16,621 nt of DNA from Promethearchaeota archaeon (GCA_019057775.1 JAHLWT010000017.1:1-16621), one strand, 5' to 3'; positions 1-7,544 are shown, numbered from the stretch's first letter. Notes: generated by a model from the letters alone, not told the origin. Numbers and translations are program-made.

Positions 1-2605
1 TTGGATGAATTGCTTTAACCATATCTAGGAATATAAATATTTCTCTACAAAAATCAATTCTTGGTTCAATTTTTTTCTTAGCTTTTTGAGCTTCATTTAA
101 AAGATCATCCATTATTCTAAAAAACTTAATACTTGAGGTTTGTTTTTCGAGCATTATTTTTAATCGTTTCATTTTCATTGAATCTTCTGTATACTCTTCT
201 GCAACGCAAGATCTTATGTCTTCTTGAAGCTGTTTAAGTTCTCTTTTAGATTCTTTTTGTTTTAAGCCACTCAAGTAATAAACCATCGATTTCACTTTAA
301 AAATGTCAGTATTCTGCTCAAAAAAGGGTTCAAGGATTTTAAATACCGGCATCAATGGCTCGTATAGGAACTTTAACACATAGATTAATGTTAATCGATC
401 TGCATTATATACACGAGAGTCATAGAATTTTCCAAGATCTATATTTTCCTCTAAACCTAATACACAATCAAAAAAATCTTGAAATAAGCTAAACTTTTTT
501 CTTGCATCGAGAGGGATCTCTTCTATTTCTAAAAAGTAGGACTTGTGAAATTTGTCAATTAAATCAAAAGAATAAGTGAATGAGTTAAATGTCCCTAACA
601 TATTTAAGTTTTTCATCAATTTCATTTTTTCTTTGCCAATATTTTTCAAGGGATCAATATCAGAGAATATTTTAACAACAATTTCAGGATAAATCTTTTC
701 AGTAATATCGTATGTTTTAATATAATATTCATTCAACGTGAGAACAGGAACTATTGCTTTAACGTTCATCATCCTTCTTTTAATTGAATTCAACTCTTCT
801 TCTACTATTTTAATAAGAAATTCATCAATTTCTTTTTTTTTTTCACCTGTCGCAAATTTTCTCTCATCTAATAGTTGGACTACCTTGATAGCATGGATCA
901 TGGCATTCTGACCACCAAAAACATCAGTGAGCATTTTAGAGAATATAGAATATGCAAGGGCACCCGCTAAAGCACGATTTTTATTTTTGTCAACTAGGAT
1001 ATCATAGGTTAGCATGTGCATTAATCTATTTGTAAATGGAATCTCCTCCTCTTCTTCTCTTGGCACGATAGTATCAAGATAATTCTCTGAAATTTGATCT
1101 AATGGAAGCTTAGTTTCCCATAACTGCTTTCTTATTCTTTCTCCCTCTTCATTCTTCAATATATCTAGGTATCGTGGAACTATATCTTTGATTGACTTTG
1201 CCCACTGTGCATATTCATCAACAATTGGTAGTTCTTCATTGTACTCAACTAATAATTCATAGATAGGTTTATCAGAGATTTTAAAAGCTTTTGGTCCAGA
1301 AAATTTGCCGAGTGTATAATTGAGAATTTCATCTAAACTTGGCATTGAGGATTTTAGAAAAAATACCTTTTCCATATCCAAAAACGCTTGGTATAATTCA
1401 AATAAGTTCCTAACTTTATGTTTTGAGCGTTTAAGAATGAACTGGTTAGTCTCTTCTCTATTTAGATCGCTCCACTCACTAATAGCGTTTGTAAACATTA
1501 AAGTCCTTGTGAGAGTTTTCTCGATTACTTTTTCTTCTAATTTATGCATAGTTTCAGAATATGTTGTCAAGAATCTTGATATATCTGAGGCTAAATAGGC
1601 TCGATGTACCTCAGGAATCTCTGATAAAGAAGTTAATATATCATTTATGAGCATTTGGCCTTTTATTTCACCTAAATATCTTATATATTTCTTTTCTACT
1701 CGTTTAAGAAATCCCCCTACATCTGTAAACTTTAGGTATTCCTTCCCTTCTCCAAGGATATGAGTTAGAAGATCTTCAAAATTCAGGATTGAATCTACTA
1801 ATTTACCCTCTTTAGCCATATCCAAGAAACTTTTGAATAAATCGAACAATCCCCTTAAGTTATTTTTACTTCGATTAATTATTTCTTGATTTATTTGCTC
1901 TTTATTTTTCCCCCCCATATTAGAAAGAGATTGCGTAAACAATAACATATGTTTTAGTATGTCTTCTAATGTTTTTGAGGGTAAATTATCAATATCTTGA
2001 GAAAATTTAAATAGAAATTTTGAAATATCAGAATCAATATAATTTTTAAATTCATCTACAACACTCTTAAGTGCTTGAGTTATATCCTTAGAAAAAGAAT
2101 CTGCTTTAGCTTCTCCTATTTTAGTTTTAAAATTATCTTTAGATTTTTTGGCGAAAAGTTCTATATCATCAAACTGTGTAAAAGATTCTTCACCCATGAT
2201 AAAAGTAAGGATGTTTTCAATACCCCCCGGTCCCTTCATTAACTCACCTACTTTTGCCTTTTCAACAAACTTCTTTAATAAATCTAATAAATTTCGCATT
2301 TTAGATTTACTTCTATTAATTATTTTCTGATTTACTTGGCTTATATTCATGTTAGTTAGGCTAACCAAAGAATTAGTAAAAATCAATACATGGCTTAGAA
2401 TACTTACAACAGTTTCACTATCTATTTCATCGATTTTTTGTGAGTATGTAAATAAAAATCGCGGTATTTCTGGGGCTACTGTTCCACTAAAATTGCTTGG
2501 AATTAAATAAAGTGCTTTTTTTATCTTTTCAAAAATAGCTTTATTTTTCTCTTCTCCAATCTTTTCTTTAAAAGGTCTTTCAGCTCTTTTTAGGAAGACT
2601 TCCAT
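1..2605 (-). CDS. Large helical protein with three tandem ~147-residue repeats (3' end outside window)
   Basis: One reading frame is open from an ATG at 2605 to the left edge, 868 codons without a stop, so the C-terminus is missing. I do not recognise the family. The protein is charged, rich in Lys, Glu, Ile and Leu, and looks all-helical, with no signal peptide or membrane segment in the part seen, so it is probably cytoplasmic. The first ~440 residues hold three diverged repeats. The anchors FLFTYSQ (50-56), FLFKFSQ (197-203) and FLTTYSE (345-351) are followed by NRSK/NRSK/KRSK near 97, 244 and 392, then a leucine-rich helix and a LGE/LGK-like end near 139, 286 and 434. Residues 450-868 do not obviously repeat and include a Glu-rich stretch. 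It is transcribed away from the relic island on its right, and no partner gene is visible. The reading frame is convincing; the function is unknown. Confidence 0.85.
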   Translation of the reverse strand, partial: MEVFLKRAERPFKEKIGEEKNKAIFEKIKKALYLIPSNFSGTVAPEIPRFLFTYSQKIDEIDSETVVSILSHVLIFTNSLVSLTNMNISQVNQKIINRSKSKMRNLLDLLKKFVEKAKVGELMKGPGGIENILTFIMGEESFTQFDDIELFAKKSKDNFKTKIGEAKADSFSKDITQALKSVVDEFKNYIDSDISKFLFKFSQDIDNLPSKTLEDILKHMLLFTQSLSNMGGKNKEQINQEIINRSKNNLRGLFDLFKSFLDMAKEGKLVDSILNFEDLLTHILGEGKEYLKFTDVGGFLKRVEKKYIRYLGEIKGQMLINDILTSLSEIPEVHRAYLASDISRFLTTYSETMHKLEEKVIEKTLTRTLMFTNAISEWSDLNREETNQFILKRSKHKVRNLFELYQAFLDMEKVFFLKSSMPSLDEILNYTLGKFSGPKAFKISDKPIYELLVEYNEELPIVDEYAQWAKSIKDIVPRYLDILKNEEGERIRKQLWETKLPLDQISENYLDTIVPREEEEEIPFTNRLMHMLTYDILVDKNKNRALAGALAYSIFSKMLTDVFGGQNAMIHAIKVVQLLDERKFATGEKKKEIDEFLIKIVEEELNSIKRRMMNVKAIVPVLTLNEYYIKTYDITEKIYPEIVVKIFSDIDPLKNIGKEKMKLMKNLNMLGTFNSFTYSFDLIDKFHKSYFLEIEEIPLDARKKFSLFQDFFDCVLGLEENIDLGKFYDSRVYNADRLTLIYVLKFLYEPLMPVFKILEPFFEQNTDIFKVKSMVYYLSGLKQKESKRELKQLQEDIRSCVAEEYTEDSMKMKRLKIMLEKQTSSIKFFRIMDDLLNEAQKAKKKIEPRIDFCREIFIFLDMVKAIHP

Positions 2606-2814
2606 AATCATTCACAAATTAATTATAAGGTATATTCAGAATCAGATGTTAACTAAATTATCTATTCTTTAATATTTAAGCTAATAAATTAACCTAGCTA
2701 ATAAATTTAAATTTATGTATCTCACTAAGTTTTTATAGTCAAAAGAAATTTATTTACTTAGAATCTGTCCAATCGAATTTTCCTTAGGTTCTTCACTAAA
2801 CTTTTTTATTGAAA
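2606..2814. other. AT-rich intergenic region with a short direct repeat
   Basis: No gene is supported here. It should contain the promoter of the large leftward gene that starts at 2605. A 12-bp sequence, AGCTAATAAATT, occurs at 2679-2690 and again at 2696-2707 (17-bp period). Read leftward, each copy contains a TTTATTAG element that could act as a TATA box, so the repeat may simply be a doubled promoter element. The right end is the boundary where hydrolase homology begins. Confidence 0.4.
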
Positions 2815-3081
2815 TTAAAACCGTCAACTCGTCAATATCACACTATTGTTGTGAGTGCAAATCGAAAATCAGCTTTAAGTTCAGTGAAAATTCCCACATT
2901 AGTGATCCATGGAACTGAAGATCCACTCATTCCAGTTGAAGGTGGGAAGGATACAGCAGAAGCAATTCTGGGGACAGATTTATTGATAAAAAATGGAATG
3001 GGACATAATCTGTTATGCCCTGAGATCTGGCTTCAAATAGTTGATGGAATTACGGCTAACGCTACTATGATAAATAAGTAG
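2815..3081 (+). pseudogene. 3' remnant of an alpha/beta hydrolase gene
   Basis: The frame encodes about 88 residues that match the C-terminal third of alpha/beta-hydrolase-fold enzymes. It starts with a TRQ...A..RK.AL cap-to-core segment. Then comes IPTLVIHGTEDPLIPVEGG, which carries the acid residue of the catalytic triad (the Asp of HGTED). Last is the NGMGHNL turn with the catalytic His. The nucleophile-elbow Ser (GxSxG) and the whole N-terminal two thirds are absent. An in-frame stop lies at 2797-2799, and the only possible start is a TTG at 2809. The last codons run into the neighbouring CoA-transferase remnant. It cannot be an active hydrolase. The remaining sequence is not visibly frameshifted, so truncation looks recent, or the junction is an assembly artefact. 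Confidence 0.75.
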
Positions 3082-3278
3082 TCCATTCTGGTTTTAGTAT
3101 AAAATATTGATCTATTGCATCTTTCATAGTTTGACGACATACTTCAATTTCTTTTTGGGTTGGGGGATCAATTTGTTTCACTTTTTCAGCGACTTTTAAA
3201 TCCCATCCAGTGTTTTCTTTCACTTGTTCGATTGTAATGTTTGGATGTAAAGCATCTAGATAGGCTTCTTTTGATTCA
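3065..3278 (-). pseudogene. 3' remnant of a CoA-transferase beta-subunit gene
   Basis: On the minus strand this encodes the last ~70 residues of a family I CoA-transferase beta subunit, from SKEAYLDALHPNIT to ILKPEW. About 61 of 68 residues are identical to the tail of the intact gene at 8049-8885. Homology stops abruptly at 3278, and the few upstream codons up to an ATG at 3292 (MLFPHE) are unrelated. All catalytic parts are missing, so it should be non-functional. Most nucleotide differences from the intact copy are synonymous, so this tail diverged as part of a working gene before it was cut off. It faces the hydrolase remnant tail-to-tail, just as the intact copy faces another gene at 8049-8064. 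Confidence 0.8.
3071..3278. repeat. 208-bp repeat, copy 1 of 2 (CoA-transferase beta 3' end)
   Basis: This segment aligns without gaps to 8058-8265 at a constant offset of 4987 bp. By hand count there are about 30 differences, roughly 86% identity. Both copies are in the same orientation. Homology ends sharply at GATTCA on the right and just past the stop codon on the left. Confidence 0.85.
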
Positions 3279-4248
3279 TGCGGAAAAAGCATATCAAATT
3301 CTCCACAATGTATTTGGAGCTGAGAAAGTTCAAGAAGAATTTGCGGGATTTTTAGATGGTGAGTATAATAGGGTGATCCATGTTGGACTCGGGGATGTTG
3401 TTTTACAGTTCATTGAACCTTTGGCTGAAGGAAGTTCATGGGATACCCAGCTTAAAACTAAAGGATCTGGAGTTCATAACCTGACTTTTGGTGTAGAAAG
3501 CGCTGAAGGTACAGCGAATGAAATGGAAAAATTAGGTGGCATGAAACCTCTTTTCACATTTGATTTGGAATGGGAAAAAATGATCCCCCCTCAAATGCTA
3601 AAACCTGGTGTTAAGAAAGTTTTTATGATGGATTCTATGGAAAAACTAGGATTTCATTTAGAGTTCGGTGATAGTCCAGTGAAAGAGGGCATTAATATAT
3701 TCCCGCAAACTTGCTATGCCACAGGTCGAGATGAATTAATTGGTACAGTATCACCCATGATGCATATTGAACTTGTTACCCCAGATATAGAGAAAACATA
3801 TGAGTTGCTACATGAAGTCTTTGGTTCTGAAAAAGTAGAAATTGAATTTGCTAACTTCTTAGACAGTCCTGCTTCGCGAGTTATACATGTGAATTTGAGT
3901 AATGTAGTATTACAATATATCCAACCAATGATTAAAATTGATAATGAATTTGGCAGTTGGTATAACCTATTAGAGAAAAATGGAAGTTATGTGCACAATA
4001 TTACATTTATTGTTGATGATCTTGATGACGTGGTCGAAAAATTTAAAAAAGAGGGAATTGAACCGCTCTTCACCTTTCCTCTTCAATGGGAGAAACTCAA
4101 TGAAAATATAAAATCGAAGACGAAACCAGTACACATGATGAATACAATGGAAAAATTAGGTTTTCATATGGAATTTGGTGAAATTCCTACTGAAGAGGAG
4201 CGTAAAGCTTTTTCAGATCTATTATATATCGATCTAAACCAAAAATAA
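3241..4248 (+). CDS. Two-domain VOC (glyoxalase/bleomycin-resistance fold) protein, 5'-truncated
   Basis: The protein has two vicinal-oxygen-chelate domains that clearly repeat one another. AEKAYQILHNVFGAEKV (about 14-30) matches IEKTYELLHEVFGSEKV (183-199), and the matching GxVHNxTF and MEKLGFHxEFG motifs lie near 79/252 and 133-143/303-313. In domain 2, His175 (MMHIELV), His252 and Glu311 sit where VOC enzymes hold metal ligands. Domain 1 keeps His79 and Glu141 but lacks its first strand with the counterpart of His175. Its first ~12 codons are instead antisense CoA-transferase sequence. Only TTG codons (3241 or 3271) can start this frame; the first internal Met is at residue 94. The gene therefore seems to have lost its 5' end at about 3279. 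VOC enzymes include epimerases, dioxygenases and glyoxalases; the reaction is not predictable here. The membrane protein gene follows 28 bp downstream. Confidence 0.8.
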   Translation: MDVKHLDRLLLIHAEKAYQILHNVFGAEKVQEEFAGFLDGEYNRVIHVGLGDVVLQFIEPLAEGSSWDTQLKTKGSGVHNLTFGVESAEGTANEMEKLGGMKPLFTFDLEWEKMIPPQMLKPGVKKVFMMDSMEKLGFHLEFGDSPVKEGINIFPQTCYATGRDELIGTVSPMMHIELVTPDIEKTYELLHEVFGSEKVEIEFANFLDSPASRVIHVNLSNVVLQYIQPMIKIDNEFGSWYNLLEKNGSYVHNITFIVDDLDDVVEKFKKEGIEPLFTFPLQWEKLNENIKSKTKPVHMMNTMEKLGFHMEFGEIPTEEERKAFSDLLYIDLNQK

Positions 4249-4276
4249 TATAAATTACTAGAAGTGATATAATGAA

Positions 4277-4681
4277 ATGATGTTTCAAATTTTCAATGAG
4301 GATTGGCTTCAATCTTTAGACACATTTGAAGAGATAATGTGGTTTTTGGTATTATACTTGATACTGTTGTTACTAATGGCAATTTTCTTGAAGATCGCAC
4401 TGGGTTTCTTCAGTAAAGCTAGGCATACAAATTTTGGTCAAGTATTCGTAACTGCATTTCTTATAACACTCGTGTTTGCTTTGACATTTCTGTTTTTAGA
4501 ATTGGGATGGCTTGCATGGCTAATAGCATTATTTTTGACGTTTTTGATCATAAGCGTTAGTCATAATATCGGATTCCTTTCTGCGATCGTAGTGACAGTT
4601 CTGGCTTTCTTAATTTATATTCTCGTTGCTTTTGTTATTGGATTGATTATAGGAACGACCTTAATTGTATTACCCTTTTAA
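4277..4681 (+). CDS. Small integral membrane protein, four or more helices
   Basis: 134 residues, almost entirely hydrophobic. A short N-terminal amphipathic stretch (1-19) is followed by membrane segments near 20-45, 57-75, 77-95 and 99-130; the last may be two helices. A small polar loop (SKARHTNFGQVF, about 46-57) lies between the first and second. The start is the first ATG of an ATGATG pair; a nearby ATG at 4272 is followed at once by a stop. It is 28 bp behind the VOC gene on the same strand and ends at a T-run, so the two are probably cotranscribed. I do not recognise a characterised family. Short, helix-dense proteins of this shape are common uncharacterised archaeal membrane proteins. 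Confidence 0.75.
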   Translation: MMFQIFNEDWLQSLDTFEEIMWFLVLYLILLLLMAIFLKIALGFFSKARHTNFGQVFVTAFLITLVFALTFLFLELGWLAWLIALFLTFLIISVSHNIGFLSAIVVTVLAFLIYILVAFVIGLIIGTTLIVLPF

Positions 4682-4684
4682 ACT

Positions 4685-4698
4685 CTTTTTTTTCTTTT
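4685..4698 (+). terminator. T-run terminator
   Basis: A run of eight T, then C and four more T, begins a few bases after the stop codon of the membrane protein gene. There is no hairpin, which is typical of archaeal intrinsic termination. Confidence 0.55.
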
Positions 4699-4807
4699 AT
4701 TATTTTTATAATATAAAGATTCGGTTCTCTCCTATTTTAAAGTTGAAGTTGTATAAAATTATCACAGAGATATTTCGGTAAAATACCTTAAAAATAACTC
4801 TTACTTA

Positions 4808-5005
4808 TTATAAATGTAATCTATTAGAAAAGATCCTTAATTTGAATCCATCTAAAATCTGGCTAAATATCCTAGCTACAGTTAATATAATTATTTCTTT
4901 TACATTTTGGATAGTTATTATCTCTTCTAGTGGATTTTTTTTTGCTCTTTCTACAAGGTGGTACCTTTTTTTTATGCTTTTCTCTTCATCAGGGATTAAA
5001 CCCAT
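4808..5005 (-). CDS. Possible 65-residue hypothetical protein
   Basis: An ATG-started frame encodes a charged, helix-prone sequence beginning MGLIPDEEKSIKKRYHLVERA. Codons are mostly purine-first, as expected for real coding sequence in this genome. Against it: it is short, no ribosome binding site is visible, and it starts only about 10 bp after the T-run that should terminate the surface-protein transcript, so it would need its own promoter. It could be a genuine small gene, the tail of a lost gene, or chance. Confidence 0.3.
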   Translation of the reverse strand: MGLIPDEEKSIKKRYHLVERAKKNPLEEIITIQNVKEIIILTVARIFSQILDGFKLRIFSNRLHL

Positions 5006-5015
5006 CCGAATTAAT

Positions 5016-5026
5016 AAAAAAAAAAA
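5016..5026 (-). terminator. T-run terminator of the surface protein gene
   Basis: Eleven consecutive A on the plus strand give a T11 run on the minus strand, 20-30 bp after the stop codon of the surface protein gene. Confidence 0.5.
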
Positions 5027-5045
5027 TGGATTTTATTTATTCTAT

Positions 5046-6203
5046 TTATTTTCTCTTCTTTATTATAAATATTAAACCAAGAGTCGCAATTGCACCTGTT
5101 CCAATAATTATTAATGGTTCAAATCCAGGGATTGGAGGTGTTTCTTCTTCTTCTTCTTCCTCTTCTACAGTGAACAAAACGGTATCACTGGCACTATTTC
5201 CCTGATAATCTTCATAATTAATTCTATAAGTATGAATACCGGCTGTCAATCCGTCTGGAATATTGTATACCACTGCCGTAGCACTTGTCCACGCGATATC
5301 TGATGCGACTTCGGTCATATTCACCCATATCGTGTAAAGATCAGGATTCGCATCCGTTGCTGTCCATGAAAGAGACTCTCCAGTGTAATTAAAGGGAACT
5401 GTTGCATCACTCGGTGTAACAGTTATAACTGGATCATCGGGGTCCTCTAGCCAAATTTCAACCAACATATCACTTCCATACATAAAGAAGTAGTGAGCAA
5501 GAAGACCCTCCGAATCATAGATAATACTCAAAGTTATATCCCGTGAATTATTACCAAATTCATTAGCAGGCATTAATATTGACATTCCATTAGCTAATGC
5601 AGTTACTGTGAGATTATAATCAAATCCACCATCCAATAATCCCCATTTCAATCCCGCATCACATATTTCTGCCATTTCCGTCCAGTTTACATCCGGAGAG
5701 ACAGCCAGCACACCTGGGTAATATCCGACCCAATTTGGGGCAGTTAATTGACTTCCATTAGACCAGCTTTCCGCTAAATCAGGTGTATTGTTGAAAAAAG
5801 TAGTGGTAGCATCCCATAACAGTCCCCCATATGGATGTTGATATCCAAGTGTAACATTAATTACTTGTTCTCCAGTGGTGGCATTTACAGGGCCAATAGA
5901 GGTAACATTGACTGGGAGATCAAATAGTGGACGCGTCCATGGGAGAGTTGACCAACTATTAAAAAGTAGCGTGATGTCACTGCCATCACCGGTATGGTTG
6001 TAGACTTCATCGAAGTGCGCTGTCATATTATCTGCTTCCCATGCTGCTCTAACTGCATAGTCCATAGACTGTTGCCAAACTAAGTAATCTCCTTCTGTCA
6101 GTGAAACATTTGCAGCTACGGTTTGAGCTCTCGCTGATGTCATAAAAGGAACGAATAAAAGCATTCCTAAAAGAGAAATTATAATAACTTTTGATTTTTT
6201 CAT
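5046..6203 (-). CDS. Secreted, sequon-rich surface protein with Ig-like domain and PGF-type C-terminal anchor
   Basis: 385 residues. The N-terminus is a signal peptide (MKKSK, a hydrophobic core, then likely cleavage after SARA at about 26). Residues ~30-255 form an unrecognised, aromatic-rich extracellular region. Residues ~260-345 look like an Ig/cadherin-type beta-sandwich (DDPVITVTP... to ...SDTVLFTV). Then come eight consecutive Glu (about 347-354), TPP, the motif IPGFEP, a hydrophobic helix and the end KKRK. This tripartite tail resembles archaeosortase (PGF-CTERM-like) signals; lokiarchaeal surface proteins often end this way, as I recall. About 13 N-x-S/T sequons support an outside, N-glycosylated location. 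It lies divergent from the serine hydrolase gene. It is probably a cell-envelope protein; ligand unknown. Confidence 0.85.
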   Translation of the reverse strand: MKKSKVIIISLLGMLLFVPFMTSARAQTVAANVSLTEGDYLVWQQSMDYAVRAAWEADNMTAHFDEVYNHTGDGSDITLLFNSWSTLPWTRPLFDLPVNVTSIGPVNATTGEQVINVTLGYQHPYGGLLWDATTTFFNNTPDLAESWSNGSQLTAPNWVGYYPGVLAVSPDVNWTEMAEICDAGLKWGLLDGGFDYNLTVTALANGMSILMPANEFGNNSRDITLSIIYDSEGLLAHYFFMYGSDMLVEIWLEDPDDPVITVTPSDATVPFNYTGESLSWTATDANPDLYTIWVNMTEVASDIAWTSATAVVYNIPDGLTAGIHTYRINYEDYQGNSASDTVLFTVEEEEEEEETPPIPGFEPLIIIGTGAIATLGLIFIIKKRK

Positions 6204-6270
6204 AGTTTTATAACACTTTTTTTGTTTACTTATTTTAGTTAGATGTTCTAGATATATTAATCTACATTCT

Positions 6271-6280
6271 ATTTAAATAT
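6271..6280 (-). promoter_or_regulatory. Putative TATA box of the surface protein gene
   Basis: ATATTTAAAT (minus strand) lies about 70 bp upstream of the ATG at 6203. A start about 25 bp downstream would leave a leader of about 45 nt. Assignment is by position and composition only, in very AT-rich DNA. Confidence 0.35.
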
Positions 6281-6332
6281 AATATTCTATTATTCGAATA
6301 ACCATCATCTCAAGAAGTATAAAAAAAAAAGA

Positions 6333-6356
6333 TAGTATTAATACTAATATAAAATA
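6333..6356 (+). promoter_or_regulatory. 14-bp palindrome abutting a TATA box upstream of the serine hydrolase gene
   Basis: TAGTATTAATACTA (6333-6346) is a perfect 14-bp palindrome. It runs directly into AATATAAAAT (about 6346-6355), a good TATA candidate. The TATA centre is about 26 bp before the ATG at 6377, which implies a leaderless or nearly leaderless transcript. A protein bound to the palindrome would sit where TFB contacts the BRE, so it could be an operator. Confidence 0.4.
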
Positions 6357-6376
6357 TAGTATTTTAGTGATTTTAT

Positions 6377-7528
6377 ATGAAAAGAAATGTTAAAATTGGT
6401 GGCATTGTTGTGGTGATTGCAATAGGTATTACCACAGGATTTTTAGTCGTCCCTATGCTAACCTCACCCCCAACCCAAACTGATAGTAGAGAACCTAGTT
6501 GGCCATGGCCAACTTATGGATGGATTACTTCAACTCCTGAAGAACAGAACATGAGTTCGGCGATTTTGGATGATATGAATTTTTACATACTTTCTGAAGA
6601 GATAGATATTGATAGCATAACGATAATAAAAAATGGTTATCTTGTATATGAAGAATACTATAAAGATTACATGGTTAATCCTGACAAAAATTTTACCACC
6701 ACTTGGGTGCTCTTTAATAATACCCAAAAACACAATTTATGGTCGTGCACAAAATCAATAACTTCACTATTAATCGGGATTGCGATAGATCTTGGATTCA
6801 TTGACAATATTAGTCAGACATTCTTTGAATTCTTTCCGGAAAGATGGAATGCAAGCTTTGATGCAAGGAAATTGGATATTACAATCGAAAACCTTTTAAG
6901 AATGGAATCAGGATTAATCGGAGAATTTAGCGGGATTCCATACACAACCTATGGATATGATTATCTTCAACGTATACTCAGTATACCCTTATTACACGAC
7001 CCAGGAACGCCTTATGAGGTAACATGGGATTCATATAGCAACGGTGGCACGAGTATGCTATCCGCTATCATAAACAAGACAACTGGAAGATTAACATGGG
7101 ATTTTGCTCAAGAATATCTGTTTGATCCTCTTGGGATTCCCAAAGAAAGCTTGCATTGGAGTCAATACGGCGATATAGCGAGCAATTTCTCGATGAATCC
7201 GGGAAGTTCTGGACTTGCTATGTATCCCCAAGATATGGCAAAAATCGGGTATTTATGTCTTAACAATGGAACATGGGACGGAACTCAAATAGTCTCACCT
7301 GAATGGATCGAAATTTCACAAACAGATAATCCAGGCGCAGTAGTCTATGGATATCTATGGTGGCTAAGTTGGGGCGTGAGTCCATCATACTATTTAGCGG
7401 GGGGCGCGAACGGGCAAAAAATTGTTGTAGTTAATGAAATTGATATGGTAATAATCTTCACTGCTCATATAGATGAATTTCAGGACGAATTAATCAATGA
7501 TTACATCATTGCATCAGCAATTACTTAG
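6377..7528 (+). CDS. Membrane-anchored serine beta-lactamase-family hydrolase (class C / esterase type)
   Basis: 383 residues with the class C beta-lactamase/penicillin-binding-like fold. The N-terminus (MKRNVK plus a hydrophobic stretch at 8-28) is an uncleaved anchor or signal peptide. The catalytic SxxK is Ser123-Cys-Thr-Lys126. The YxN motif is Tyr220-Ser-Asn222, and the third motif is a Gly-rich GGANGQ at 342-347, similar to the GGQ form of EstB- and NylB-like esterases/amidases rather than the KTG of true beta-lactamases. WDFAQEYLFDPLGIP (241-255) is a family hallmark. Eight or so N-x-S/T sequons support an extracellular catalytic domain. Substrates in this family range from esters to D-amino-acid peptides and cannot be told here; antibiotic resistance should not be assumed. 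It is divergent from the surface protein gene and ends before a long T-run. Confidence 0.88.
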   Translation: MKRNVKIGGIVVVIAIGITTGFLVVPMLTSPPTQTDSREPSWPWPTYGWITSTPEEQNMSSAILDDMNFYILSEEIDIDSITIIKNGYLVYEEYYKDYMVNPDKNFTTTWVLFNNTQKHNLWSCTKSITSLLIGIAIDLGFIDNISQTFFEFFPERWNASFDARKLDITIENLLRMESGLIGEFSGIPYTTYGYDYLQRILSIPLLHDPGTPYEVTWDSYSNGGTSMLSAIINKTTGRLTWDFAQEYLFDPLGIPKESLHWSQYGDIASNFSMNPGSSGLAMYPQDMAKIGYLCLNNGTWDGTQIVSPEWIEISQTDNPGAVVYGYLWWLSWGVSPSYYLAGGANGQKIVVVNEIDMVIIFTAHIDEFQDELINDYIIASAIT

Positions 7529-7544
7529 TCCTAAAATTTACTCC

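Larger units (their letters stand above)
4682..5045. other. AT-rich intergenic region between convergent genes
   Basis: 364 bp between the rightward membrane protein gene and the leftward surface protein gene. It holds a T-run for each of them and one doubtful minus-strand small ORF (4808-5005). No RNA gene or repeat is apparent. A rightward frame across the same stretch reads as Phe/Ile/Ser-rich hydrophobic sequence and is best explained as the antisense of AT-rich, purine-rich DNA. Confidence 0.4.

Noticed and set aside
1320..1598. Rightward 92-codon frame inside the large leftward gene
   Set aside because: It is antisense to an unbroken 868-codon frame with clear internal repeats, and its Phe/Ser/Leu-rich composition is what antisense of a helical, charged protein gives. 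The frame at 2148-2330 is rejected for the same reason.
2775..2815. Possible leftover 5' end of the VOC gene on the far side of the relic island (FIEIKT resembles HIELVT)
   Set aside because: Only about five residues resemble it, there is no start codon near, and the upstream codons do not look like a VOC gene. Chance is the better explanation.
3065..3292. Relic CoA-transferase tail as a stand-alone 75-residue gene
   Set aside because: It lacks all catalytic parts, and its first codons come from unrelated VOC-antisense sequence, so it is a gene fragment.
5140..5170. TCTTCT triplet run as a repeat array
   Set aside because: It is the poly-Glu spacer of the surface protein, in frame. It is not a CRISPR or regulatory repeat.
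4842..5205. Rightward hydrophobic and Ser-rich frames
   Set aside because: They start at TTG or in T-rich DNA, overlap the end of the surface protein gene in antisense, and their Ser run is the complement of the poly-Glu tract.
6377..7528. Reading the serine hydrolase as an antibiotic-resistance beta-lactamase
   Set aside because: SxxK and YxN are present but the third motif is GGANGQ, not KTG, and most members of this broad family are esterases or peptidases.
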